A stretch of 64,000 bases of DNA from Dokdonella_A sp049583635 (GTDB taxonomy: Bacteria > Pseudomonadota > Gammaproteobacteria > Xanthomonadales > Rhodanobacteraceae): assembly GCA_049583635.1 (NCBI GenBank), contig JBAUWF010000034.1, positions 1 through 64,000 on the forward strand. Direction: 5' to 3'. Made by a program: the position numbers and the translations under genes. The notes beneath the pieces were generated by a model, which saw nothing but the letters and a program-made list of their open reading frames with translations, had not been told where the DNA came from and made no database searches. Of this stretch, positions 53,597 through 64,000 are shown piece by piece (the first letter of the stretch is position 1; each line of letters starts with the position of its first letter).

Positions 53597-54142
53597 CTAG
53601 CGCAAATCCTTGACCAGAACCTCGAAACGCAGATCCAACCGTTTCGGAATACCGTAACGCTCATCGCCGTATGGAAACGGCTTGTAGATTCCGCTGCGTC
53701 GGTAGCCGCGTCGCTCGTACCAGGCAATCAGGTCATCGCGCACCGAGATCACCGTCATCTGCATCTCACGACAATTCCACGCATCGCGCGCGATGCGCTC
53801 GCTCTCGGCCAGCACTTGCTTGCCGATGCCGGCGCCCTGCGCCGTCGGGGATACCGAAAACATTCCGAAATAACACGCATCGTCCTGCTTCTCGATCTGG
53901 CAGCACGCGAGCAGGACGCCAGCGTGCTCGGCCAGCAACATGCGGCTGCCGCCGCGCTCGATGAGTTCGACGATCCCTTCAACATCGGTACGTTGCCCAT
54001 CAAGCAAATCGGCTTCGGTGGTCCAGCCCGCGCGACTGGCATCGCCGCGATACGCCGATTCGACCAGCATACGCACGCCCGCAACATCGTGCGGCTCGGC
54101 AAAGCGAAATCGCAACGTCGAAGCGGATGCAGCCGTGTTCAT
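53597..54142 (-). CDS. GNAT-family N-acetyltransferase
   Basis: A 181-residue acetyltransferase. FGMFSVSPTAQGAGIGKQVL includes the QxxGxG acetyl-CoA loop, followed by WYERRGYRRSG. The substrate cannot be inferred. Its start overlaps the sufU stop in ATGA, making it the last gene of the SUF operon, an unusual place for an acetyltransferase. Confidence 0.9.
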   Translation of the reverse strand: MNTAASASTLRFRFAEPHDVAGVRMLVESAYRGDASRAGWTTEADLLDGQRTDVEGIVELIERGGSRMLLAEHAGVLLACCQIEKQDDACYFGMFSVSPTAQGAGIGKQVLAESERIARDAWNCREMQMTVISVRDDLIAWYERRGYRRSGIYKPFPYGDERYGIPKRLDLRFEVLVKDLR

Positions 54143-54588
54143 CCGGGCGGTGTCTCCGTACTGACCATCCGCTCACCATCTAACGCCGCGCACAACGTCG
54201 CCCATGGAAGCATCGCGCATTTGCGTCGTCCGGGGTATTTGCGCAACTCGGCCAGCGCATTCAACGGGCCGAACTCCTGCTCGTCGGCGCCATCGCCCGC
54301 GATAAGCGACGCGAAGCGCCGTTTCGCTTCGAGGATTTCAGCGGGCGTGCGCTCGCGCGCGAATTCGCTGAGCATCGATGCGGTCGCCGTGGTGATCGCG
54401 CAGGATTCACCGGAGAAGCACACTGCCACGATGCGACCGTCCACACAGCGAAGCTCCGCGCGCAGGGTATCTCCGCACAGCGCATTGACTCCGTCCGCCG
54501 CATGTGAATATTCCGGCAGCTTGCCGAAATTTCGCGGTGCACGCGCATGATCGAGCACGATTTCCTGATAGATATCGGTAGCCGTCAT
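54139..54588 (-). CDS. sufU: SufU/IscU-like iron-sulfur scaffold
   Basis: A 149-residue protein. The three family Cys lie in NALCGDTL, SGESCAIT and RRKCAMLPW, with Asp following the first. In SUF systems SufU receives sulfur from SufS (with zinc in Bacillus) rather than using SufE. GESCAIT replaces the more common GxGCAIS. The gene starts 73 bases after sufS. Confidence 0.92.
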   Translation of the reverse strand: MTATDIYQEIVLDHARAPRNFGKLPEYSHAADGVNALCGDTLRAELRCVDGRIVAVCFSGESCAITTATASMLSEFARERTPAEILEAKRRFASLIAGDGADEQEFGPLNALAELRKYPGRRKCAMLPWATLCAALDGERMVSTETPPG

Positions 54589-54661
54589 GCGGCAATTGTA
54601 GGGCCGATCGCTGCCGCGCGACACCGGGATTTCAAGCCCGTTCACGCGCGCCTGCGACATC

Positions 54662-55918
54662 CTAATCGAGCAGTCGGCGTACCCGATTGATTGCTGCGAC
54701 GAAGCGATCGATCTCGCCGCGGGTGTTGTAGAACGCAAATGATGCACGCACGGTTGCGGGCACACCGAAAAACTGCATCAGCGGATGCGCGCAGTGGTGG
54801 CCCGAGCGCACCGCCACGCCTTCGTGGTCGAGCAATGTCGCGAGATCGTGCGCATGCACGCCATCGATCAGGAACGAAATCACCGCGGCCTTGCGTGGCG
54901 CCTCGCCGAAGATGCGCAAGCCCTTGATTCCACGCAATGCGTCGCTCGCGTAAGCAAGCAGATCACTCTCGTACGAGGCGATGTTCGCCATGCCGAGTCC
55001 TTGCAGGTAATCGATCGCGGCACCCAGACCGACGAAGCCGGCGATGTTCGGCGTGCCGGCTTCGAACTTGTGTGGCGGATCGGCAAAGGTCGTACCGCTC
55101 CATTTCACTTCGCGGATCATCTCCCCGCCACCGAAGAACGGTGGCATCGCATCGAGCAGCTCGCGCCGCGCCCACAGCGCCCCGGTCCCGGTCGGCCCGC
55201 ACATCTTGTGCCCGGTCAGCGCGTAGAAATCGCAACCGAGCGCGCGCACATCGACCCTCATGTGCGGCATCGCCTGCGATCCATCGACCAGCAGCGGAAT
55301 TCCGCGACGGCGTGTCTGGCGCGCAAGTTCGGCGACCGGATTGACCGTGCCGAGCACATTGGACACGTGGACGACACCGGCGAGCTTTACCTCGGGCGTC
55401 AGCAGTCCGATGAAACGCTCGACGATCAACTCGCCGCTTTTGGTGATCGGCGCGACTTTGAGCGTTGCGCCCGTGCGCTCGCATATCAGCTGCCATGGCA
55501 CGATGTTCGCGTGGTGCTCCATTTCGGTGACGAGGATTGCATCGCCGGGTTTGAGCCGCGGCAACGCATAGCTGTACGCGACGAGATTGATCGCCTGCGT
55601 CGTCCCCGAGGTAAACACGACTTCGTCGCGCGACGGCGCGTTGATGAAACCGGCGAGCTTGTCGCGCGTCGCCTCATATGCGGCCGTCGCTTCCTCGCCG
55701 AGGGTATGCACCGCGCGCGACACATTGGCGTTGGCTTCGCGGTAGTGGCGGTCCACCGCGGCGATGACTGCCTGCGGTTTCTGGCTGGTGTTGGCGCTGT
55801 CGAAGTAGATCAGCGGTTTGTTGTGAACCCGCCGTGCGAGAATCGGAAAATCCGCACGAATGCGCTCGGGATCGAGCATCTTCGCGGTGTCGACCGCGTT
55901 GACGCCGGAGGCGCTCAC
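54662..55918 (-). CDS. sufS: cysteine desulfurase SufS
   Basis: A 418-residue PLP enzyme that takes sulfur from cysteine. The Schiff-base Lys is in TGHKMCGPTG and the persulfide Cys in RSGHHCAHP, the short-loop group II type. VVFTSGTTQAINLVA and EMEHHANIVPWQ bind cofactor. The start overlaps the sufD stop in ATGA. Confidence 0.97.
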   Translation of the reverse strand: MSASGVNAVDTAKMLDPERIRADFPILARRVHNKPLIYFDSANTSQKPQAVIAAVDRHYREANANVSRAVHTLGEEATAAYEATRDKLAGFINAPSRDEVVFTSGTTQAINLVAYSYALPRLKPGDAILVTEMEHHANIVPWQLICERTGATLKVAPITKSGELIVERFIGLLTPEVKLAGVVHVSNVLGTVNPVAELARQTRRRGIPLLVDGSQAMPHMRVDVRALGCDFYALTGHKMCGPTGTGALWARRELLDAMPPFFGGGEMIREVKWSGTTFADPPHKFEAGTPNIAGFVGLGAAIDYLQGLGMANIASYESDLLAYASDALRGIKGLRIFGEAPRKAAVISFLIDGVHAHDLATLLDHEGVAVRSGHHCAHPLMQFFGVPATVRASFAFYNTRGEIDRFVAAINRVRRLLD

Positions 55919-57225
55919 GACGATTCCGGCGTGTGGGGAAGGCGCACGAGCAGCGACTCGGCGAGGTGATCGAGTAGTGCCTCCGGCGCAAGTCCGGACA
56001 GCGCCTCGCGACAGAATGCGAATGTCAACAACGCACGCGCCTCGAGATGTGCCAGGCCGCGTGAGCGCAGATAAAACAGCGCCAGCGCATCGATCTGCCC
56101 GACCGTCGCGCCATGACTCGCCTGCACCTCGTCGGCGTGAATTTCGAGTACCGGCTGCGTATCGATTTCGGCTTGCGGTGACAGCAGCAGATTCTTGTTC
56201 GACAGGCGCGCGTTGGCACCATCTGCTCCGGGAGCGACACGGATCGCGCCGTGAAACACGCCACGCCCGTGCTGATCGGCAACACCGCGCCAGAACACGT
56301 CACTGTTGGTATCGCGCGCCGCATGATCGATCGCGAGCTGCGTATCCGTATGCTGACGGGCGCGCACGGCGAACACGCCGCGCGACTTCAGCGAGGCGCC
56401 CCGGCCACCCAAGTTCACGCGCAGATCGTGGCGCATCAGGTGCGCGCCTAGTTCGACCGTGTGCAACGCAAGGCACGCCCCGTCGGCCACATCGAACTCG
56501 CTGCGCCGGAACAGGCTTGCGCCGGCGGCGGCATCCTGAATCTGCACCAGATCGAGCTGCGCACCGGGGCGCAACGCAAATTGCGCAACCAGATTGCCGA
56601 GATGCTCATTCTCGCTACTGGCCACATGATGTTCGATTACCTTCGCGCTGGCGCCCTCGCCAAGTTCGACCAGCGCGCGCGCATGCCAGGCGACGGGCTG
56701 ATCGGTCGCTGCGCCGACATGCACCAGATGAATCGGCGCTTCAACGTGCACACCCGCCGCAACACGCAACACCGGACCGTCCCCGGCGAGCGCGGTATTC
56801 AGTCGCGCAAACGGTTCGGCCGCATCGCGCCAGTGGCGCGCGAGGAAGAATCGCAGAGGTTCCGCGTCGCCCTGGATTACATCGGCAAGCGTTACAACTT
56901 TCAGACCCGCAATATCGCGCGCATCCGACAAATCCGCTCGAAATGAGCCATTGACAAAGACCAGGCGCGGGCCGTCGATTCCGGGCAGCGTGAAAGTCGC
57001 GTGATCAATCGATCGCTGCTCCGCGCCGGCATCTCCTGCCACGAAACGGCGTTGCTTGAGCGCGCGCAATGCGGTGTATTTCCAGGATTCGCTGCGGGCC
57101 GCCGGCAGACCATCACGCTTGAGCGCGAGAAACGCATCGCGTCGCGCCGCATCGAGCCAGATGTTGGCACCACCCGAGCTCCGCGGCTCGCCACATAACA
57201 ACGAATCGAGGAGTGCACTGGCCAC
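55915..57225 (-). CDS. sufD: SUF scaffold subunit SufD
   Basis: A 436-residue partner of SufB in the SufBC2D complex. The beta-helix core and C-terminal ASHGATVGQIDALALFYLRSRG motif are clear. The start is a GTG (57225), directly after the sufC stop, giving the family length; a longer reading from 57333 would run into sufC. Confidence 0.95.
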   Translation of the reverse strand: MASALLDSLLCGEPRSSGGANIWLDAARRDAFLALKRDGLPAARSESWKYTALRALKQRRFVAGDAGAEQRSIDHATFTLPGIDGPRLVFVNGSFRADLSDARDIAGLKVVTLADVIQGDAEPLRFFLARHWRDAAEPFARLNTALAGDGPVLRVAAGVHVEAPIHLVHVGAATDQPVAWHARALVELGEGASAKVIEHHVASSENEHLGNLVAQFALRPGAQLDLVQIQDAAAGASLFRRSEFDVADGACLALHTVELGAHLMRHDLRVNLGGRGASLKSRGVFAVRARQHTDTQLAIDHAARDTNSDVFWRGVADQHGRGVFHGAIRVAPGADGANARLSNKNLLLSPQAEIDTQPVLEIHADEVQASHGATVGQIDALALFYLRSRGLAHLEARALLTFAFCREALSGLAPEALLDHLAESLLVRLPHTPESS

Positions 57226-57226
57226 G

Positions 57227-57988
<762 letters not shown>

Positions 57989-58024
57989 GAGCGGGTTTTC
58001 CTGAATCGCATCTCTCGATATCCG

Positions 58025-59460
<1,436 letters not shown>

Positions 59461-59464
<4 letters not shown>

Positions 59465-59916
59465 GCGGTCTGACCCATGGAAATGCGTACCGGTATCTCC
59501 GGCACGCGTCGCGACGTCGATGCGACCATGTCGGCGAGGCTCACGCCAGCCAAGGCGTCCGCGATGGCCCGGTTGATGCGTTGCCAGTTCACTCGCACAC
59601 CACAATGCGGTTCATGGCCGCACAAGCCGATCCTGATGCTGCACTCGGTCATGCCGATCGGTCCTTCCATCGCGGTCACGATATCGGCCACCGAAATGCG
59701 CTCGGGTCGACGCGTCAGCCGGTACCCGCCATTGATGCCGCGCGTGGACTTCACCAACCCGGACTGGGCAAGCCGCTTGAGCAGCTTCGACACCGTCGGC
59801 AATTCCAGATGTGCCCGCTCGGCGAGCGTCTGCGCACTTTGCACGCCCTCGCCCGACGCAGCGAGACAGGTCATCACCGCGGTGGCATAGTCGGTCAGTT
59901 TGCTGATGCGCAGCAT
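59461..59916 (-). CDS. Rrf2-family SUF operon regulator
   Basis: A 151-residue winged-helix repressor. The DNA-binding domain (1-65) begins MLRISKLTDYATAVM. Three Cys in ECSIRIGLCGHEPHC (spacing 6 and 5) match the IscR/RsrR-like cluster site, so it probably senses [2Fe-2S] supply and represses suf. It is the first gene of the operon, behind the palindrome at 59940. Confidence 0.95.
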
Positions 59917-59939
59917 CGGCGCCTCCGCGATGGTAAATG

Positions 59940-59977
59940 AGTACCGAAATGGTACTGTTTTGACCTCGTCACGTCAA
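59940..59977 (-). promoter_or_regulatory. suf operon promoter with overlapping palindromic operator
   Basis: On the minus strand TTGACG (-35) and TACCAT (-10, 59949-59954) are 17 bases apart. A perfect inverted repeat AGTACC-ATTTC-GGTACT (59940-59956) covers the -10 box. A repressor bound there would block polymerase; the Rrf2 protein encoded next is the natural candidate. Confidence 0.75.
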
Positions 59978-60043
59978 TCCGCACGACGCCTTTTCGGCGC
60001 ATCCCGGTAAACTGGATGCGTACATCTCAGCGCAGGAAACCGC

Positions 60044-61096
60044 ATGCCTTCCGCCCGCGCCGAGGCGCGCCTTGAATTCGCCGTGCGCCATGGCGGTATC
60101 GCCAATCCGCGCATCGTGCCGGCATCGAGCGATGCGAGCTTTCGCAGCTACTGGCGCGTCGGCCCTTCCGAAGCTTCCGGCGCAACGCATCCGCAAGGAA
60201 GCCATATCATCATGGATGCGCCGGTGGGCAAGGAAGACCTTGGCCCGTGGATCGACGTCGACCAGCGCCTGCGTGCCGCCGGCCTGCACGCGCCCGAGAT
60301 TTTCGCCGTCGATGCCGCACGCGGATTCGTGCTGATCGAGGATCTTGGCGTGCGCACCTATCTTCCCGAGCTCAACACCGTCAGCGTTGAAATACTGTAT
60401 GCCGATGCGCTCGACGCGCTCTTACGCATGCAGATGCGAGTCGATAGCGCCGGCCTGCCCGACTACGACCGCACACATCTGGTCGCAGAGATGGAATTGC
60501 TGCCCGAATGGTTTCTGTCGCGCCATCTCGGCGTTACACCGACCTGCGACGAGTGGGACACCATCGAGGCGGCGCAGACCTTGCTCGTGCGTGCAGCGCT
60601 TGAGCAACCACGCACGTTCGTGCATCGCGACTACCACAGTCGCAACCTGTTGATCGTCGATGACAACAATCCCGGCGTCATCGATTTCCAGGACGCCGTG
60701 GTTGGTCCGCTCACCTACGATCTGGTGTCGCTGTTGCGCGATTGCTACATCGACTGGGATAGCGCGCGCATCGACGGCTGGGTGGAAGACTACCGCCGGC
60801 GACTGGTTGACGCCGATCTGCTCGGTAGTGATGTCGGTGGCGCGCATTTTCGGCGCTGGTTCGACCTGATGGGCGTGCAGCGACACCTCAAGGTGCTCGG
60901 GATTTTCTGCCGTCTGTGGTACCGCGACGGCAAGCGCGCGTATCTGGCCGAGCTGCCGCGCGTCTGGCACTACACATTGGCGGTGGCCGCACACTATCCC
61001 GAACTCGCGGATTTCATCGCGCTGTTGCAAAGAGCAGTCGGCAAACGCGATCTGACGCGCGCGAACGTCGTCGCACGATCGGACATCGACGCGTGA
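60044..61096 (+). CDS. amgK: N-acetylmuramate/N-acetylglucosamine kinase AmgK
   Basis: A 350-residue APH-fold sugar kinase. It phosphorylates the anomeric carbon of MurNAc in the recycling route that bypasses MurA. The catalytic loop is FVHRDYHSRNLL (Asp196) and the metal Asp is in GVIDFQDA (Asp214). SSDASFRSYWRV is typical for AmgK. The stop overlaps murU in GTGA. Confidence 0.93.
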   Translation: MPSARAEARLEFAVRHGGIANPRIVPASSDASFRSYWRVGPSEASGATHPQGSHIIMDAPVGKEDLGPWIDVDQRLRAAGLHAPEIFAVDAARGFVLIEDLGVRTYLPELNTVSVEILYADALDALLRMQMRVDSAGLPDYDRTHLVAEMELLPEWFLSRHLGVTPTCDEWDTIEAAQTLLVRAALEQPRTFVHRDYHSRNLLIVDDNNPGVIDFQDAVVGPLTYDLVSLLRDCYIDWDSARIDGWVEDYRRRLVDADLLGSDVGGAHFRRWFDLMGVQRHLKVLGIFCRLWYRDGKRAYLAELPRVWHYTLAVAAHYPELADFIALLQRAVGKRDLTRANVVARSDIDA

Positions 61097-61785
61097 CGCG
61101 ATCACCGATACGGCACGCTCTGATCCTCGCCGCCGGTCGCGGCCGACGCATGCGTCCGCTCAGCGACCGCACGCCCAAGCCGCTGCTGAACGCCGGCGGC
61201 AAGCCGCTGATCGAATGGCAACTCAAAAAGCTCGCTGCGGCCGGTGTGCGCGAAGTCGTCATCAACACCTCGGCGCTGGCCGATCAATTCCCGGCCGCGC
61301 TCGGTACCGGCGAGGCTTGGGATGTCGCGATCCACTACAGCCACGAAGGCGACGAGCCGCTCGAGACCGGCGGCGGCATGCGGCACGCGCTGCCGTGGCT
61401 CGGTGACGGCCCGTTCATCGCGGTCAGCGCCGATATCTGGAGTGACTTCGACTATACAACGTTGCCGGCCGATCCAGCAGGATTGGCGCATCTCGTCATG
61501 GTGCCGAATCCGGACTTCCACACCGCCGGCGACTTCTATCTCGATGGCAATACGCTCAACGAAGACGGCAATGGCGAACGCCTGACCTTCGCCAGCATCG
61601 GTGTCTACCGGCCCGAGTTCATCGCGCCGCACGCGCCGGGACGTTTCGCTCTGCTGCCGCTCTATCGGCGCGCGATGCGTGACGAACAGTTGACCGGCGA
61701 GCGCTACGACGGCTTCTGGCGCAACATCGGCACTCCGCAGCAGTTGGCTGAACTCGACACACATCTGAGTCATCTGCGGTCCTGA
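61093..61785 (+). CDS. murU: N-acetylmuramate alpha-1-phosphate uridylyltransferase MurU
   Basis: A 230-residue nucleotidyltransferase that makes UDP-MurNAc from the AmgK product. LILAAGRGRRMRPLSDRTPKPLL is the signature loop; GEGD-like ETGGGMRHALPWLG and NIGTPQQLAELD follow. The start is GTG overlapping the amgK stop. The pair provides fosfomycin-insensitive muropeptide recycling in relatives. Confidence 0.94.
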   Translation: MTRSPIRHALILAAGRGRRMRPLSDRTPKPLLNAGGKPLIEWQLKKLAAAGVREVVINTSALADQFPAALGTGEAWDVAIHYSHEGDEPLETGGGMRHALPWLGDGPFIAVSADIWSDFDYTTLPADPAGLAHLVMVPNPDFHTAGDFYLDGNTLNEDGNGERLTFASIGVYRPEFIAPHAPGRFALLPLYRRAMRDEQLTGERYDGFWRNIGTPQQLAELDTHLSHLRS

Positions 61786-61855
61786 CCGTGGATTGCGGTC
61801 CTGTTCGCGTGACCGGATCGATAACAACGACGCCGTGTCGGCATCGCCAATGGCG

Positions 61856-62554
61856 CTATCCATCGCTTTGCAGCAATTCACGCAGGAACGGAACGGTCAC
61901 GCGCCGCTTGGCCGCGAGCGCCGCACGATCGATGCGTTCGAGCAGCGCGGTCAGCTCACCGAGATCGCGGCTGCGATGCGTGAACAACCAATCGAGCACG
62001 GTATCGTCGAGTCCGATTCCTCGCGCGGCGCCACGGGCGCGCAACGCTTCGCGGCGCTCCTCCTCAGCCAGTGGGCGCAGGGTTGCCTGCGTACAGGCTG
62101 CCAGCCGGGATACCAGATCGGGCAGCACGAAACCGGCGCGTTTCGGCGCCGCAGCCGCCGCGAACAGCAACGTCGCCGCATCGGCGCGACAGCGGTTGTA
62201 CAGATCGAATAACGCGTGTTCGGCGGCTTGGTCACCGACGATCGCATCGATATCGTCGAGCGCGAGCACGTCGCTGCCGCCGAATGCCCGTATCGCTGCA
62301 GCGCTTGGCGACGGAAGGCTAGCCAGCGACAGGTATTGCGCACCGCGCTCGCCTGCCACGGCGGCCGCGCACGCGGCGATGAGCAGGTGGCTGCGACCGC
62401 TGCCCGGCGCACCGGCGAGGTACAGCCACGCTGCACCCGGATCGCTTGCCGCCTTGCATGCGAGGTCGAACGCAACGCCGTTTGCGCCGACGACAAAACT
62501 GTCAAAGCGCTGATTCGACGGCCACCGCAATGCCAGCGGCAATTGCGCGTTCAC
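61856..62554 (-). CDS. hda: DnaA regulatory inactivator Hda
   Basis: A 232-residue AAA+ protein. QLPLAL at the N-terminus is the sliding-clamp binding motif. GAPGSGRSHLL is a Walker A with Arg in place of Lys, and LALDDIDAI is Walker B. With the clamp it triggers ATP hydrolysis by DnaA after initiation. The GTG start overlaps the permease stop. Confidence 0.93.
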   Translation of the reverse strand: MNAQLPLALRWPSNQRFDSFVVGANGVAFDLACKAASDPGAAWLYLAGAPGSGRSHLLIAACAAAVAGERGAQYLSLASLPSPSAAAIRAFGGSDVLALDDIDAIVGDQAAEHALFDLYNRCRADAATLLFAAAAAPKRAGFVLPDLVSRLAACTQATLRPLAEEERREALRARGAARGIGLDDTVLDWLFTHRSRDLGELTALLERIDRAALAAKRRVTVPFLRELLQSDG

Positions 62555-63744
62555 CGTTCGGTTCCGGGTTCTTCGGTTCCGGGATCGGAGGCACTTTCCG
62601 ACACCATGTTGGCTTCCGCATGTGCTGTCGACGCGGCGGAAAGTGCCTCCGCCCCCGCTTCCACAATGACCGCCGCTTCGGTGTTGGACCGATATAGCGC
62701 GCTGCTGGTGTAGCGATCGTGTGCATAGCGCAGCAACACCATCGCGACCGATGCGACCGGCAAGGCCAGCAACACGCCGACGAAGCCGAACAATTCACCG
62801 CCGGCGAGTACCGCGAAGATTACCGCCACCGGGTGCAGACCGATACGGTCGCCGACCAGTTTGGGCACCAGCACATAACCTTCAAGCATCTGGCCGATCA
62901 CGAATACGCCGAGCACGAGCAGCAGATGTGCCCAGTCGTGGTACTGCACGACGGCGGCCGCCAGCGCGGCCACGATGCCGGTCACGAAGCCAAGGTACGG
63001 CACGAAGCTGATCAGACCGGCCAGCATGCCAATTAACGGTCCGACATCAATGCCGACCAGTGACAACGCGATCGCGTAATACGTACCGAGCGCGATCATG
63101 ACGCTGAGCTGACCGCGCAGAAATGCGCCGAGCACGGCATCCGATTCATTGGCCAGACGCGTGACGGTCGGCTCCACCGAACGCGGTACCAAAGCATGCA
63201 CGCGTTCAATCAGCAGACCCCAGTCGCGCAAAAGATAAAATGCGACCACCGGGATCAACACGAGATTGAATATCCAGCCGACCACGGCCATGCCCGATTT
63301 GGATACATGCCCGATCACACTCGCGGCAAACCCTCCGGCCTCCTTCCAATGCGCCTGCATGATTGCGCTCAACTGCCTGGTATCGAGCACATCCGGAGAA
63401 ATGCCGAAGTGTTTTTGTACCCACGGCGTCGCCCGCGTCTGGAACCAGTCGATCCAGATCGGAAACTGGGTCAGGAACTTGCCGATTTGGCGTTCGATGA
63501 ACGGCACCAGGATCAGCAGCACCGCAATCAGAACAATCGACACGACCAGAAAGACCAGACTGACCGCAAGACCGCGGCGCATATGCCAGCGCTCCATGCG
63601 ATCGACCAGCGGATCCCCGAGGTACGCCAGCAGGGCAGCGACGACGAACGGCGTGAGCGCCGGCCCGAGCAGGTAGAGCACGATGCCGGCCACGGCGATC
63701 ACGATCAGCCACTGCAAGCGAAGGTTCAGCGCATTCGTGCTCAT
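62551..63744 (-). CDS. AI-2E/PerM-family permease
   Basis: A 397-residue membrane protein with about seven to eight helices. LIPVVAFYLLRDW and the C-terminal LVGDRIGLHPVAVIFAVLAGGELFGFVGVLLALP are family hallmarks. An acidic tail of 40 residues follows. Family members export autoinducer-2 or act as sodium/proton antiporters; the role here is open. Its ATG overlaps the stop of the next upstream gene. Confidence 0.92.
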   Translation of the reverse strand: MSTNALNLRLQWLIVIAVAGIVLYLLGPALTPFVVAALLAYLGDPLVDRMERWHMRRGLAVSLVFLVVSIVLIAVLLILVPFIERQIGKFLTQFPIWIDWFQTRATPWVQKHFGISPDVLDTRQLSAIMQAHWKEAGGFAASVIGHVSKSGMAVVGWIFNLVLIPVVAFYLLRDWGLLIERVHALVPRSVEPTVTRLANESDAVLGAFLRGQLSVMIALGTYYAIALSLVGIDVGPLIGMLAGLISFVPYLGFVTGIVAALAAAVVQYHDWAHLLLVLGVFVIGQMLEGYVLVPKLVGDRIGLHPVAVIFAVLAGGELFGFVGVLLALPVASVAMVLLRYAHDRYTSSALYRSNTEAAVIVEAGAEALSAASTAHAEANMVSESASDPGTEEPGTER

Positions 63745-64000
63745 CCGCGTTTCTCCGCCATCTCACGCCGTGCGCGCCGGCTCCAGATCAAGACGTAGTG
63801 CGCGCCGCTCGCAACCGTAAGGCCGCCAGTGACGCCGAAAAGGACACCGAGCATTGCGTCAGTCAGCGCTATGAAGCCGGCGAGCCGGACCAGCATCGCG
63901 AGGACACAACAGATCTGGATCACGGTGGTCAGTTTGGACAGGCGACTGGGCGCCGCATCGAAGCGACCCACGAAGCGATGATAGGCCAGCGCGCCGGCGA
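63741..64000 (-). CDS. CDP-alcohol phosphatidyltransferase, C-terminal part
   Basis: The last 86 residues of a gene cut by the window end. HRFVGRFDAAPSRLSKLTTVIQICCVL matches the PSxxSKxxTxxQ region of the PgsA/cardiolipin-synthase class, followed by two membrane helices. The catalytic DGxxAR motif lies outside the window, so the exact lipid product is unknown. It is co-transcribed with the PerM-type gene. Confidence 0.8.
   Translation of the reverse strand, partial: AGALAYHRFVGRFDAAPSRLSKLTTVIQICCVLAMLVRLAGFIALTDAMLGVLFGVTGGLTVASGAHYVLIWSRRARREMAEKRG

Overview
The window reads as chromosomal DNA of a high-GC gammaproteobacterium of the Xanthomonadales/Lysobacterales type, possibly near Rhodanobacteraceae such as Dokdonella. 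The signs are the thrS-infC-rpmI-rplT-pheS-pheT-ihfA-merR order, a SUF operon led by an Rrf2 regulator and using SufU, petABC followed by sspAB, the phoH-ybeY-corC block, and secreted proteins ending in an IFxxGFD-like motif. Genus placement is inference. Almost all of the sequence is coding, often with 4-base ATGA/GTGA overlaps. I see no insertion sequence, prophage, CRISPR array, rRNA or toxin-antitoxin island.

Layout. 1-5003 (minus): a heptamer tandem repeat, queA, and a module of ABC ATPase, ABC permease, an unlisted 32-residue membrane peptide, sensor kinase and response regulator. 5268-8731: a class III aminotransferase, a PsiF-type secreted protein, proline iminopeptidase and tRNA-Pro. 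8837-16378 (minus): the translation operon, with a probable ATC start for infC, a structured leader before rpmI, and a thrS leader with a tiny Thr-containing ORF and a terminator-like hairpin. 16489-22704: a small secreted protein, tRNA-Val, uvrB, an orphan pseudopilin, tRNA-Asn, ppnN and a MarC protein. 22862-26875: a short-chain dehydrogenase, grxD, sodB, purEK and a Trm112-like protein.

27202-36040: DUF1631 protein plus nadC, an FHA membrane protein, a DUF3301 protein, then petABC-sspAB (cytochrome bc1 and stringent-starvation proteins). 36321-41945: a DegS-like protease, a lytic transglycosylase, miaB and an FG-GAP repeat protein. 41997-48057: phoH-like, ybeY, corC, a DUF4105 (Lnb-type) membrane protein in the place where lnt often sits, an unknown protein and corA. 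48171-53572: a secreted protein, an S9 peptidase, a His-rich SH3 protein behind a palindromic operator, and a POT transporter. 53597-59977 (minus): the SUF iron-sulfur operon with a GNAT gene at its end and a clear promoter/operator. 60044-64000: amgK-murU for cell-wall recycling, hda, a PerM-type permease and the end of a CDP-alcohol phosphatidyltransferase.

Most genes are housekeeping. The points most worth a second look are the 32-residue peptide in the ABC/two-component operon, the thrS leader, the ATC start of infC, the DUF4105 gene in the lnt slot, the shared C-terminal motif of two secreted proteins, and the two palindromic operators.
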